DNA from: Mrakia gelida
Lineage: Eukaryota > Basidiomycota > Tremellomycetes > Cystofilobasidiales > Mrakiaceae
Direction of reading: 5' to 3'
Length of the DNA stretch: 64,000 bases
NCBI GenBank assembly: GCA_024345305.1
Contig: BRON01000010.1
Location: forward strand, 1 to 64,000
Made by a program: the position numbers and the translations under genes. This document shows positions 42,717 through 57,425 of the stretch, in pieces. How positions within the stretch are numbered: the stretch's first letter is position 1; every line of letters starts with the position of its first letter. Below the pieces are notes generated by a model. It was not told the origin of the DNA and made no database searches. It worked only from the letters and a program-made list of their open reading frames with translations.

Positions 42717-45700
42717 ATGTCCTCCTCTCGTCCTCCCCAATCGAAATCGGATCAGCTGGCTCAGCAATGGTTCAAGAAGGCATCTCAAACTCTGTGCGAG
42801 TCTCGTCTCACCGGATTCGACCACGCAAAGAGCACTCCTTCCCAAAGCCGATGGTTCAACCTAGACCTCCCAGCTCAAGATCACTTCAAACAGGAACTCC
42901 TCGTATACAGGTCCATCTCCCTCACCTGCCCTCCACCCTCAGGATCAAATCCAAGTAGCAGTGCTGAGATGAGTGGTGGGAGAGGCGCTGGAGGGAGTGG
43001 CGGGAGGTTGAGATCTTCAGGAGGAGGAGGAGGGGAGGAAGAGGGAAGAGGTTGGGGAAGGTCCCAGCGTTCATCATCGAGTTCGTACTGGACTTGACAG
43101 CTGTAGGGGAGAACCAGGTTCTTATGTTTGAAGGAAGGGATGGAGAGTCAGGGATGAGGAGAGGAATGAAGGGCATGGGAAGAGAGTAGAGACGAGGAGG
43201 AGGGCTTGTCGAGAGGTGAGCTCACCTTCATGGTCTTCCACCCGTCTCCCTCTTGCTCTTCCGCCTCTGACCTTCTTCCCTTTGCCTACACCTTCTTTAC
43301 AGCACCACCTCACCAACCCCGACCGACTCTTTTCCTCCCGCCTCTCTCTCAAATCTTCCCGAACCCATCGTCGAGTCTCGCACCCTTCGTCTTCCCCCAC
43401 CCCCCTCTTTCGTCTCCCTCGAACTCGTCGTCTCCACCAACGGATCGCAAGGGGTCACGGATCCTTCTGGGTCTTAGCCAGGACTCACTCGGACATCCTG
43501 GGGACACGGGTTGATTGGGGTTGGGAGGAGGAACCTGCGAGCACGATTTTTCTCGGGGAGAAGTTCGAAGAGAGGGAGTATGAGGGGAAGAGCAGAGATA
43601 CGGGTGAGTGTGTCCGATTCTCAGCTATCTGAAGGGAGGGGGAACGTGACGCTGAACTTGCTTCGTTTCGTCTCGCCCGCAGAAGCTGAACTCATCGAGG
43701 GCCGCTCGGTTTCGACATCGAACGAAGACGGGAACCTCGTCGCGTCTCCGCCCACTCGGCTTCTCTCTGCCAGCGACCACTCCTCCCTCACCACCATCGC
43801 TCAGCAACCCTCCTTCACCAAACTCACTACCACCTCGACGAACAACATACCCTCGCTTCCCAAACCAGAACCACCCCCTATCTCCTCAACCCAACCACCC
43901 TTTCCCCTCCCAACTCCCCCTCCCCAAATCCCTCCCTCCGGAATCGATCACGAAACCACGACAGTTCAGTGCGACCTACGCTCAGCGACCCAAGTTCGGA
44001 AGCGTGTCGTCGAGAGCGATGCTGGAGAGCTTAAGCGGAGGAGGAGGGAGTGGAAGCGGGAGTGGAGCCTCAGGGAGATCGTTCAGCGAGTCGGGTTACG
44101 GAGCTGAGGCGATGGAACGAGGAATAAGGAGCTCGGACGTCGAAGAGAGGGTCGGAGTGCCGGTGCCTTCGGATCGAACTCGGAGGAGCAGCTTCTATGG
44201 AGACGACAAGGTTAGTACTTCCGTTGCGTCGCGTGCTCGATTTTCCCCTCTTCGACGCATTGAGATTGACCTTCGTCTTCTTTCTCTTTCTTTCCCTCTC
44301 ACGCAGACTTCCCATTCGCCTTCCTCTCTCTCTCTCTCTCGGCGTCCCACCCTCAACTCGATTCAAACCTTCAGATCCGGGACCCTCTCCTCTCCTCTCC
44401 CATCACCAGTTCCCTTCCGGTCTCGACCATCCCAACTCCCTCCTCCTACAACACCGCATCACCGTCCTCTTCCCTCATGCAACCTCGTCCGTCGGGTCTC
44501 AGCTTCCTCTCTCGCGAGGTCGGCTCCTACATGTCGTCAATCGGAGGTCAACAGCAGCAACCCATCCCCATCAGTCGATCCAACACCTTCTCGGCAGCGT
44601 CTCAGTACCCATCCCTCACCCTCTCGACGCCAGACTCGCCGAGATCTCCATCATCAGGAGGAGGAACGATTTCGTCTCCCACGGCGTTTCCCTCGTCGTC
44701 GTCAACAACTCCAGCCGTCCCCATCGCCCCTCCGATGTCGAAACGATGCTCGTCGAGCTTCGGACATCGACAGGGGAGGAGCTTCAGCACGCTCTGGAGC
44801 TCAGTCGCTAGTAGCATCACGAGGCAGCATATGACGGCTCCCATCGTGAGGACGGGCAGCGGAGGTCCAAGCGGAGGATCGCTTACTCGAGGAGTGAGTT
44901 TCGTCTCTCGTTGTGTCGACGCGTCGTTTTCGACTCCCACGACTTGAGCGCTGACTCTTTCTTCTTATTCTTTCTTTCTTTCTCTCTTTCAGCAAAGCAT
45001 CCTCTCAGCAGCCAACAGCGCTCTCGAAGCCGACGCCGAGCTAGCAGCTTTCGTCAACCTCATCGACAGCCGTCCAACCCTCTCGGCTCCCCTCACCCTC
45101 GGATCCTCCTCCTTCCTTCGTTCGCCCATCTCCTCCTCCTCTCTCGCTCGAGTGTCTCTCACAGCGGCACCTCATTCAACCACCAAGTCACAACTCTCGG
45201 AAGCTCTTAAACGCATGGGAGCCTCGTACACCGGATTCGGTCCAGCCTCGAGTGGAACCGTCCCTGAAGGAGTCGAGTCCTCGTCTTCCCCCACGTCGCC
45301 TTCGGGACTCTCTCCCCCTACCTCGTCAACAAGTCCACAAGGAGGACTTCACCTCAACATCAGTCCGCCGACCAAATGCTCCTTCGCTACCTCGCCCATC
45401 GCTCCCTCCCCTCTTCGAGCCTCGACCGAAGCCCACTCGTTCGCCAAATCGTCCGTTGGCTCGACCTCCTCACCTCTCGCTGGATCTTCCTCCACCTCAT
45501 CCTACACATCGGCGTTCTCCTCGCTCAACTCGATCCTTGCCAGTCTCTTCCCTTCCTCGTCCTCACCAATCCGCTCCCCTCCAGAACAACCCCTCCCATC
45601 CTCAAGCGCGAAAGGATCCTCCTCCCTTGGATCTCCAGCCAGCGAGCCAGCCGACCTTCTCCCTTCTCCCATGCCCAACGACGGAGGAGGCCGCTGGTCT

Positions 45701-46319
45701 CCCAACCTCCTCCCTCTCGGATCATCAACCGCGTCGTCGTCCAGTCGAGGGAAGGGAACTCGACGTTTTCTAGACAGCTCGCCGAAGGAGGATTCGTCAG
45801 AAGTCATTCAAAGGAGGGATCGAGGAGTCTCAATCACTCCGGAAATCAGCACAGATCTCACTTCGCGTCGTCGGGAATCGAGCTCCAAGACGATCCCCAG
45901 GATCTCATCACCCTCGACTCTCCCTCTCCACCACCAGCATCAGCAGCGTCCGCACTTCAGCCATCTCAACCCCTCCCTCGTCGACCACCTCGACCTTCGT
46001 TCTCGCCTTCAGCTCCTTCGTTCTCAACGTCAACCCACCCATCCTCACCCAGCACCCAGGCTCGTCGCGAGGCTCGTCCCCTCCCAACGGCCTACGTCGC
46101 GTCGGAGGGTTCGACGAAACGGAGGAGGACGATGTGCTTGGACGGTTCGAGCTTGGGATGGACGAGGAACCTTCTCGTCTCGCACTCGCGTGCGGATTCG
46201 AAGACGGGAGAGATCTTTCTCGTCGAGTCGAGTCGAGGGGCGGGAAGGTCGAGGAAGAGTTGACTCGGAGGGCTGGGCTGCAGCGCGTAGAGACGTCCGA
46301 ATCGTGTTGGGCGAGGTGA
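42717..46319 (+). CDS. ATG13: Autophagy protein Atg13 (Atg1 kinase complex regulator)
   Basis: The ATG at 42717 opens an N-terminal HORMA-type region: SDQLAQQWFKKASQTLCESR, SRWFNLDLPAQDHFKQELLV, then VPAFIIEFVLDLTAVGENQV. These match the fungal Atg13 pattern (WFNL, L-P-x3-x-F-x-EL, and a strand before the aliphatic IIE). Later exons hold the long disordered Ser/Pro region, including RPKFGSVSSRAMLESLSGG and the Atg13 hallmark SSSFGHR (near 44752), then ADAELAAFVNLIDSRPTLSA and an acidic C-terminus (EEDDVLGRFELGMDEEPS) ending at TGA 46317-46319. Atg13 binds Atg1 and Atg17 at the phagophore assembly site, and TORC1 phosphorylates its disordered region. Several frame changes mark introns (for example GTTAGT near 44213); boundaries in the HORMA second half (43,100-43,600) are not resolved. 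Confidence 0.8.
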
Positions 46320-46670
46320 ATGAGTGCGTGGTGGAGGGTGGGAGGAGTGGTGAGGGGTCAGAGACGGGATGGGACTCGACGTGGGGAGGGAGAGGGAGCG
46401 GGAGCGGGAGAGCGGGAAGGGTTGAGCTTCGCTGTTTCGACTTCGCTTGAGTTTCGGGTGCTTAGAGTAGCTTCTCTAGATAGAGGAAATGTAGTTGAAC
46501 CTGTCCTGAATCTGGAGACGTCTGCGAAGAGTCTCAAACTGTTTGAAAGGGAGATGAGAGGGGACGAGAAACCGAGAAAGGAGAGCTAATACCTAGGTCT
46601 TCCCCCTCTCAACAGCCGCCCTTCGAGCCGATTCGTAGAGAACCTCCAAGTTCCGAAGGCCGAGGATGAA

Positions 46671-49600
46671 CTACGAGTATTCGGAGACGAGGGTCTGGTT
46701 TTGGGCGATCTGAGGGTAGGTTAGATCCGACTTCTTCTCCGCATTGACGAGTTCCACGAAGGCTGAGCGGCAGTCGACGAGAGCGAAGAGGTAGAGTTGA
46801 TGGTAGAGGTGTCGGAGACGAGCGATGTACTCGTCCTTCTGCTCGTCCGGCCAGAGGCCCTTCGTGCTCCTAATCGGCTTGAAGTCCGGAATGGATTCGA
46901 AGCAGGTCAAGAGTCCTTCGGGACGAGGTCCTTGATCCAGTCGAGGTCCTTCTGAAGGGCGAGACGATCCTTTTGACCGGCGAGAGGGATGAAGATCCTG
47001 ACGAGGTCGTCGAGCGTCGTTTTGGGGTCGGCGAGGACGGGTTCGATGAGGGCGTGAAGGTATCCGACGGACTTCTCGTTGATGTCCGAGAGCTTGAGGA
47101 GACGGGGGTGCTTCGGGTAACTCCTCTCGTGGGCGTTCAATTCAGCGACGTGAGAACCTGTTCAGTCGAAGGAGGTTACGCGAAGATCAGCACCTTCGTT
47201 CGACGCGACGAACGATGAAAAGAGTGAAGCTCACCAGCTTCAACTTCGATGCCGGGAGGGAACGACCGAGAAGATGGCATGTGGAATCCTCGACGAATGG
47301 TTTGAGAAAGCTCTCCTGAAATGGGTGAAGAAAGCGAAAGGGTCAGATTGAGAGACGTCGCGAGAGGGAAGGAGGCCGAGCGACTCACCACAGGCAGCAG
47401 GAGGACCCTCGAGATGATCGTCCCACCTAGCCTTCTTTGCAGTAGACGAAGTGCCTGTCCAAGAGGTAGAAGGGGGAAGAGAGTCAGTCGAGGCGGACAT
47501 ACGCTCGCAGAGGCGTGAAGAAGGAGAGACCGGCGAACCTGAGACATCGCTCCCCGCGTCGCTCTGAGAGTCGTCCGTCCCTCCCTTCGGGTTGCTGTTG
47601 ACCGAAAGGTTCCTTCTCTGTTATCTCGGGACTCCTTGGTCGGCGTCTCGAACTCCTGCTCGTCGAAGGTTGCCGCAGAGAGACGCGAGGACAAGGCGGA
47701 ACGCGACGTGGGTTGGAGAGTCGAGGTCTTTGATGTCGACCTCGATGAGACCGTACGTCCGACCGTCGAGGAAGGGGGTTGTGAGGGTGACTCTGTGGAA
47801 GAACACAACGAAGAACGGTGAAATATCAGTATTTCGGCGGGAGAGACGCGAGGGAAAAGAGGGAGACGAGAAATGACTTACCCTGGGAACCAGAACGACC
47901 TCTTCTTCGAATCGACGTCGAGACACTCGTCGGCTCCGCTGTGGGGGAAGATGATGATGCAAGGCAAACTATGGTCAGTTTAGGCTCAAGGGAAAGGACG
48001 CGAGCGAGGAAGAAAACGAGAACTCACGCGACGGCTCCCTCATCCTCTCCTTCCCCTTTCCAGAACTTGTCGTCCCAGACCTCTTCGAACCTAGCCACTC
48101 CTCCACCACACCTCCACCTCCACCTCCAACCTTCCCCGACCCACCTTCCACCTCACCACCACCCACCCTCGTCTGATCAACACCCACCGACGTCGTCCTC
48201 ACCCGAGTCCCACTTCCCTCCCCGACTCGCGTCTTCCCATCCGAGCGACGGCCGACGAAGGCTCCTTCCTCGCCATCCGTGTCCACGTCTTCGGTTCCGT
48301 CGTCGTCGAGTCCATCCGAGTGGGAGCCAGGGGTTGCGAGAGGAGAGCTTCGGCGCGAAGGAAGAGGAGGACGACGGTGAAGGGGAGAGGGAGAGTCGGT
48401 TTCGGAACCTGTCCGCGTTGAAGGTTGGATTTGGATAGCGACGAAGGGATTCGGGCCTGCGAAAGGTTGAAGAAGACGAAGAAGAGAGGGTGGAGATGGT
48501 CAGCTCGAAGCCCTACTGGAGGAGAAGAACGAGACGAAACGAAGACGAACCCGAAGGCGACGAGATCGCAGGTTGACGTCCGACGGCGGCGATCTTTCCG
48601 TCCTCGTCGTCCGTGTCCTCCTCCTGATCGTTCGGCAACGGAAGCGAGAACTTGGCGACGTCTTGCGCCTCCGGTGAGATGGAAGGTGAGAGGAGAGGGA
48701 CAGGCGGAACTTCCGAGGCGGATCGAGATCGGTTCGCTGTCGGGAAGAAGACGAGAAGAGAGATCAGCTGAGTTCGACGAAGATTCATTCGGACGAAGAA
48801 AAGCGTGAAGAAGAAGGTATTCAGACGAACCTCCTGCTGGTCGACCTCTATCCTCCTGCGTTCCGGTTCGATGGAGGGGTCGCTGAGGTTGACGAGAATC
48901 TGAACGAGACGCGAAAGCACGACGAAAGGTCAGAGACTCGTGAATTGAGAACGAACTCGAGTGTAGGGAACGTACCTTCGACCGACCTCTCTGCGAAGCA
49001 GTCGAAAAAGAAGAGCGAAAAGAGAGAAGATGGTCAGCGAACGTGTCGAACGCCGAATCGACTTCGAAAGTCGAAAACCGAAGAGCCTCGCGAGACGAGG
49101 AGTAGAACATACCATTCGACCTATTCGAACTCAATATGCTTGAGAGCTGCTCTACCTGAGCCTTCAGAACGACAATCTCCATCTGCAGAGCGTTCTCCCT
49201 CACACGCTGATCCGCATCCTTCTCCCGCTGAGCAAACTTCTCCTCCTGCCACTCGACCTCCTTGCCCTTGAAGATGCCGACTTCAGACCGAGCCTGATTT
49301 CGCTCCGACTGCATCACCCCAAGCGCGCGTTCGGCCGTCTGAGCCCGTCTAGCATCGATCCCGCCGTTCGCCTCCTTCACCTGGTTTTCACGCTCGAGGT
49401 CCGAGACCCTCTTCTGAAGGTAGTCCTTGCTCGCTTCCGCGGCACTCGCTCTCGCGATGAGCACCTCTCGAGTCTCGAACGCTGGCACGGCGACGGCTGA
49501 AGAGGAAGGCGACGACGAGGGTTGTTTCGTGATGACGGAGGAGGGCGGCGGCTGGAGGGAGGAGGCGGGGATGGCGTCGACTTGAGAGAGGGGAGGAGAG

Positions 49601-51052
49601 GGATCCGACACGAGGAGGGAGGGTGGTTTTGCTGCTGCCGACGTCGACGAGGCTGCTGCTCCTGTTGCTGGATGAGGAGAAGGAGGAAGAGGAGAGGGTT
49701 GCTCGAGGGAGATCGAGGAGGGGACGACGACGGGAGGAGGGAGGGGAGCGGGTGATCCTCCTGCTGACTCTTCTGGAGGCGACGACGACGACGACGACGC
49801 GACGTGAGGAGTTACTGTTGGAGCTGGTGTTGAGGCTGAAGCTGGGGGTGCCTCTTCGAGAGTAGGGAGGGGAACGGGGAGGGAGGAGAGACCTCCGACG
49901 ACTGGGGAGGACGCGCCTCCTGCTGCTGGCGCTCCTTGGAGGGCTGTTGCTGCTGATGCTGCTGACGATGAGTTTGCTGGTGATGCTTCTGGAAGTGCTG
50001 GTGTTGCTGCTGGTGTTGCTGGAGACGAAGGGACGAGAGGAGAGGGAGTTTCGTCGTCGGGGGGAGGTGACGCGACGAGTTGCGATGTTGCTGCCGGAGT
50101 TGCTGGCGACGAGGAGGACGCTGCTGGAGTGGCTGAGGCTGATGCTGCTGGCGGAGGTGAGGAAGGGAGGGAGGTAGATGCTGACGCTGGTGCTGAACCC
50201 TGGAAGGTGGCCTTGTCGACCGTCTTGTCGTGGGAAGGGTCGCTTGTCGAGCGACGAGTGGGCTCTCCCGATCCGAACTTGGTACCGAGATCGGAGAACG
50301 ACGCCTTCCTGCTGGGTCCTTCGTTGACGAAGGTCTTCGAAGCGTTGAAGTTGCTGACCGAGGAGTTTCGAGAGTGAGTTCGGCTCTGTTCGACCCAACG
50401 AAAGAAAAGAACGAGCGACGTGTCAGCTCGACTTGCCGCAGCCCTCTCAAATCGTTCTACCTCTCCTCGAGAGAACCCCTCTCAGCAGTTCTCCTCGACG
50501 AGATCTCCTTCGAGGGACATCCCTCCAAACGTCCAGCGTCCCCACCCTAGCCTCAATCTCGACGAAACGGGAGGAAGAAAGGGCGAGGCGACCGAAGAGG
50601 AACAGGCGAACGAAGAGGAACCAAACAACTCACCTGAACAGCCCTCGGAATCTCATCATGATACCAGTCCGGCGCGGAGCTCATGAACTTCTTGAGCTCG
50701 TCCCCCTCGAACACGGCCGTTATCGCCCTCCAAATCCTATCGTCATACAGCTGGAAGTCACCCTGCGACTGATTCCCCTCGAGCTTCATCTTTGGGAATA
50801 CGACCTTCTCTACCAGTCCTTGACCGATTCCTTGTTCCAGACACCTTTGTCTCTCTTGTACCGTATACCCCACTGGCACTTCTCGAGCTGAGATGCAATC
50901 GTCTGATCGTCGTAGGAGTAGACGGGGGTGGGAGAGGTGGAAGGGATGGTGCTGGACGAAGGGACGGCGAGGGAGGAGGAGGAGGGTTTCCGTTGATGCG
51001 AGACCGGGCGAGGAAGCGCAGACGAAGAGGATGCTGAGGGTTTGGGTTCCAT
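46671..51052 (-). CDS. Long Ser/Pro/Ala-rich coiled-coil protein, function unknown
   Basis: From the ATG at 51052 (MEPKPSASSSSALPRPVSHQ) the exons include DDRIWRAITAVFEGDELKKF; a long Ala/Pro/Ser stretch with GAC and GCT triplet runs (about 50350-49600); and a coiled coil about 49480-49120 (YLQKRVSDLERENQVKEANG, later EEKFAQREKDADQRVREN). Next are ILVNLSDPSIEPERRRIEVD, an acidic DGTEDVDTDGEEGAFVG, and a compact region CLDVDSKKRSFWFPG plus FLDGRTYGLIEVDIKDLD that faintly recalls Tudor/PWWP-like folds. The C-terminus is helical (SVGYLHALIEPVLADPKTTL, EYIARLRHLYHQLYLFALVD) and ends at TAG 46673-46671. One-gene status is inferred from continuous exon structure. At 46907 the frame stops and resumes in another frame, and near 50,830 two frames overlap; each may be an indel or an intron. 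It is convergent with ATG13. Confidence 0.5.
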
Positions 51053-52315
51053 ATCTTGAAGAGGAGAGAGGGAGGGACGAGTGAGGAAGAGGGGGTGGGA
51101 AGAAGAAGGGAGGGAGGGACGGGAGGAGGAGGACTGAGGGGGAGGAGGCGAGGGAGGCGGGAGGAGGGAGGTCGAGAGGAGAATGCTGTTGCTGCTGCTG
51201 GTTCTGTTGGACCGGAGAAGTGGAGACGACCGAGTGGGAATCGAAGTCGAGAGGGTTGAGGGTATCCTTCGTTGAGTTCGATGATGGTTATCTGAGGTGA
51301 ACGAGGGAGGGAGAGAAGGGACGAAAGGGAAGCGAGCAAGAGGAGAGGGGGCAAGGTGAATCCATCCTCCCTTCGTTCCTGGTTTCTTGGCTCAGGGGAC
51401 AGCGAACCGAGCTAGCGAGAAGAACGTTGGAGGGGGGTGGTGAAGGGAGGGCATCTCGAAGGAAGCAAGGCTGAAGAGTTGGTGGTAGAGAGTAGGAGCA
51501 GGGAGAAGCTGACGGTCGAAGGGGAAGGGAGGAGAGGAGGTTGAGCTCCAGGAGGTTTGAACGGGGGAGGTTGGGAGCGAGAGGGTTGTTTGGTTGGCTC
51601 GAGAATAGACCGAAGGGAGCAAAAATTCTCGAGACCTTGCAGGGGTGTGTCTCTCCGTAGGGGAGCAAAGAAAAAGGCTCGAGAGAAACTCAGGAAGGTC
51701 TTCAAGCTCGCTTCCCTTCGTCGCTCCCTCCAGTTTGGACGTTCGATTCGAGCGAGGCCGCTCCTCGTCCAGCCCTCTCCCCTCTTCGTCGTTTTCTTCA
51801 CCGCTCGAAGAATACAGAATACCGCTTAAAATCATTCCCTAGTACTCAGGCTACATCGCCAAGCTTTCACCTCAGCGCTGGGATAACGAGTCGAACAACA
51901 CTCGGATTCGACGAACGCGTCGTCGTTTTCGAGTCCAGCTCCTGCCTCTCCTGCGCCAGCTCTTCGCAACCGCAAGAGTTATATGAAACTCCGGCCAAGA
52001 AGCACTCATGATGCTCATCGCGAAAGACGAGATACGAAACTTCCTCGACTCCTTGAAAGACCGAAGCTCAAACTGCAACAACAACAACTCGCTCGCCTCT
52101 TCCCTCATCAAAGTTTTCGAACAAAGACGAGCGCTCTCTCCGTCCCACAGGGTATAAACCTATGTAAGCGATTATGAGATCGTCATGCTACCAAGAAAAA
52201 GAAAGGTAAAAAAGAAGAAAACGTGAAGTGAAAGAGAGAGAAAAGAAAGAACCCCGTCGCTCGTCGTCCCACCACCTCCTCGACGCGCTACCTCAGAAGC
52301 AAAACGAAAGGGTGT
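51053..52315. other. Intergenic interval upstream of the coiled-coil gene
   Basis: Purine/pyrimidine-biased sequence with only low-quality frames. I see no gene. It should hold the promoter of the minus-strand gene starting at 51052 and the 3' region of SDH2. Confidence 0.5.
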
Positions 52316-54140
<1,825 letters not shown>

Positions 54141-54891
54141 GATGGGGAGAGGGAGGGGAGGGGGAGGGGGAGAGGAAGGTGGGCGGGAGAGGAAGGGGGA
54201 GCTGGCCGATGGGTCGTTGATGGAAGTTGGAAGTGGACGAGGGAGGAGGCAGGGGGAAGAGGACGCTCTTCCCTTCGCGGCCTTTTCTATTGGCTCTCCC
54301 CTCGAGCTTGAAAAAGTCTCCTCATCCTCCATCTTCTAACTATTGAACTGAGTGGCTGTGGTGTTGGCGAGCTCATCCATCCAAAGATCGACCGAAAAAG
54401 TATAGTAATTGAGGCTGAAACGTGCTCTTCTCTCTCGCCAGTCGGATCGACCTCACCTCCTCGCCCCTGCTTCTCGCTCGCATCGGTCTTGTTCGCGTCT
54501 CTCTTCCTCACTCGCTGTTCCGACCTTCACTCCCCTCTGCGTGCCATATTCTTCAGAGCATCTTCGCTCTCTTCCTCCCCATCGTACTGCAGACTTCCAA
54601 ATCTCCTCCCCAACTTCCCAACCCTTCCCTCGAACGACGCGTCGTCGCTGGTTTCGTTTCGCGTTATCTACTCCTCCTCTACTACTCAAGCGGCAGGAGG
54701 TGGAGAGCTGTGGATGTGCGGTGCGAGCTCCCAGGTCGCAGGTGGCCTCTTTCCAGATTCGTCTCCTCTCAAACTCTCCCTCGCTCTCCGTCTCTCGCGA
54801 CGCGTCGTCCATCTTTTCCTCTCCCTCCTCTCCCTCTCTCCCCACCCAACCTCTTTCCACGACCCACTCACAAAAAAAAAAAAAAAAAAAA
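54141..54891. other. Interval between SDH2 and QTRT1
   Basis: It should contain the SDH2 promoter and the 3' end of the queuine transferase gene. A run of A about 19 nt long begins near 54871, just beyond the QTRT1 stop. No gene seen; long plus-strand frames here are Ser/Pro/Leu-rich chance readings of pyrimidine-rich DNA. Confidence 0.55.
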
Positions 54892-57425
54892 TCAATCGTC
54901 ACCTCTCACCTTCCCTTCCTCCGACCCAGGCTCCAAATCCACCCCTACACTCCTCAGCGCCGTCACACACCACCTCGGGATGCCCTCCTTGTCGCCAGCG
55001 AAGTAGCGAGGGAAGAACTCCTGGAGGTAGGCGGGGAAACGGTCTTCCAGGATGGCTTCGCGGGCTTGGCCCATCAGACGAGCTGCGAAAAAGAGGAGGA
55101 GCGATGGGAGGGAGAGGGAGAGTCAGCGTTCGACTCGAATCGAGAGCGAGGGAGAGAGGAGAGACAGATGGGGAGATGGATGACGAACCTTGGAATGTAA
55201 GGTTGTGTCTGCGAGATGAAGATGTGTGTTAGCTTGCGAGAGTAAACGGTTCAAAAGAGCGAAGGAAGAACCCCGAGAGGGAAGACTCACAAAGTGATGG
55301 CTGTTCGATTCAAACGCGAGGACGAGACAAAAGAACGAACGAACGCAGAGTCAGCAGGGACGCAACAAGCTCGATGTCTCGAAAAAAGACAAGGCATGTA
55401 GATGAGAGAGCCGGTCGGTGGATGGAACTCACCAGTAGCAGCGTTCGGTGTCCCTCCAATCGAGTAAAGGAACGCTCGAGTCATTCCAGAGGTGCAGGTC
55501 GGACAAGGGCAGCCTTCCTCGATGGTTCCGAGATCGGAAGCCATGGCTCGGGTTCCTGGTTCACGAGAGGAAAATGAAAGGGGTTAGGCGCAAAGAGTGG
55601 AAGCTTTGATAATCAAGAGAGAGAGGGTTGAGAGCGAGGACGAGGCGACTCACTCGTGTTCACGAACCCATCGAACGTTATCGCCTGACCGAAACGGGCT
55701 GTCCGGGTCGGGAAGACGCAGTCGGCCTGATAAAGAGTTCAAAAAAAGAGGTATGAGAGTCGGCGAGAGCTCGAAAGAGGGGCGAGAAGGGAGATAAGAG
55801 ACGCGTGAAACTTGACTGACCATGTCGACACCGAGAGCGATGATCACGAGAAGGTCCTCGGCCATTCCTATTCCCATCGAGTAGACAGGTCGATCTCGGG
55901 GTAGCTCGTCGGTGCATTGTGTGATACTGTGAGTAGGGATGAGGGAATAAGGAGAAGAAGAGGTCAGGCGAGAGTCGAGTTGAGCAGATGGTGACGAGAC
56001 GCGACGGGTTCGACGTCGAGCGAATCCTGATCGAGCTGCGAGCAGGGTGAGGACGCGCACTCACATCCTCCAAAAGACGTCTTCGTTCGTCGAGAGCAGA
56101 ACCCAATGACAGAAAGCGAGTCAGCTCTTCGAACTCGACTCGGCGCGTCCCTCTTCGTGTCAACCCGAACTCACCTTTCTCCTCCCCTCCACTCAGACCT
56201 CCAATCGCAATTCCACCCAGCCCAGGATCATCCCTCCTCTTCACCATCTCCTCGCAGCAGATCGTCCTCAGTTTCGGATCCAGTCCTCCTTGACAGATCG
56301 CGAAGATCGTCTGAGCGTTTCCGTGAGGTTTGGGAGGAGCAGTTCGGTGGTACTCGAGACAACGGTCGAGCCAGCGGATGGAACGCCACTGAGAAGAAGA
56401 GGAGAGGGAGAGGGAAGAGGCGTAGAAAGGGTGGGGAGAAATAGGGAGAGGTCAGCTTGGGGAGCGAGCAGGGACGCGAGCGAGGGAAGAGGCAAGGTCG
56501 GCGCACCATAGCTTCCTCCACTCTTGGACCGGTAGTTAAGGATGAAACTACATCGTCTAGCTGCATCATGATATCACTGGAGGTGCAGTAGAACCAGCGA
56601 AGAAAAGATCAGTCTCTCGTCGAGTCGAGTCGAATCGAGCACGTCTCGCGAACTTCAAACGCTCGAACTCACCTCCCGATACTGTGCTGAATCCCTATCG
56701 ACTGCTCGGGCTGTTCGAAGCGGAAATGAAGAGCAGGTCAGCTCCAGGGCTAGATGAAGTTAAAGAGACAAAGCTTACCGTCAACATCGTAGGCTTCCCA
56801 TCGAAAGGACTCGCGAACAGCACTCCCTCCTCCGTGACCTCTGCGAACTGGGAGAGCGAGACCATTTGGAACCTGAAGACGACCGAAACGGAGTGATGGA
56901 TGAGCGAGCATTCTTTTGAGCTGAAAGAGAGAAAGCGAAATACCCACCCTCCACTGTCCTACAACACCCAAACCCAACCAAACAAGACGAACGAACGAAG
57001 CTCATCAGCTTTCCCTCCTTCCCTCTCTGTCGCCCTCCCTCCCTCCCTCGTCCTTTCTCACTCACCGTAAGCATATTCCCCTTCCAGCCCTGAAACTTAT
57101 GTGCCCCACCCGCCTTGTCAAGCACCTCCATCCCCGGTCTGAGCAGCAGATGGTACGCGTTGTTGAGCTGCAAGGTGATCCCCAGCGAAGCGGTTTGGAC
57201 GGGCGAGAGAGACTTCATCGTTCCTTGAGTCGCGACGGGCATGAAGGTGGGGAGGATGGTTGGGCCGTGAGCGAGGGTCATTCGGGAGACTCGAGCTTTG
57301 CTAGAGAAGGTGAAAGGGGGGGAGGAGGGGAGGCGAGGGTGAGCTTGGGAAGAGGGGGGGAGGAGAGAGGAGAGGGAAGAGGGCACGGACGTTGTTGAGC
57401 ATTCTGCTAAGATCTCGAACTTCAT
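54892..57425 (-). CDS. Queuine tRNA-ribosyltransferase catalytic subunit (TGT/QTRT1 family)
   Basis: From the ATG at 57425 the first exon reads [12 protein letters not shown], followed by [20 protein letters not shown], then [20 protein letters not shown] and [16 protein letters not shown]. An 11-nt exon supplies DSGG, followed by [20 protein letters not shown]. Later exons give [73 protein letters not shown] (with the nucleophile Asp) and the zinc site CPCPTC with a later TLHNLTFQ His. The stop is TGA 54894-54892. The enzyme swaps guanine-34 for queuine in GUN-anticodon tRNAs and in eukaryotes works with a second subunit. About ten introns. The alternative upstream in-frame Met at 57500 would add 25 residues. 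Confidence 0.93.

Noticed and set aside
45000..46450. Frame ending at 46450 as the ATG13 C-terminus
   Set aside because: The frame ending at 46319 gives an acidic, well-behaved C-terminus (DVLGRFELGMDEEPS), whereas the other becomes a Gly/Arg-rich chance reading.
49590..50200. Gln/His-rich protein in the coiled-coil gene region
   Set aside because: The Gln/His frame is the off-frame reading of GCT/GAC triplet runs; the Ala/Pro/Ser frame continues smoothly into the coiled coil and is the better one.
54870..54890. Poly(A) run as mark of a retroposed transcript
   Set aside because: It lies beside the stop codon of an intron-rich gene with no target duplication, so a simple homopolymer is more likely.
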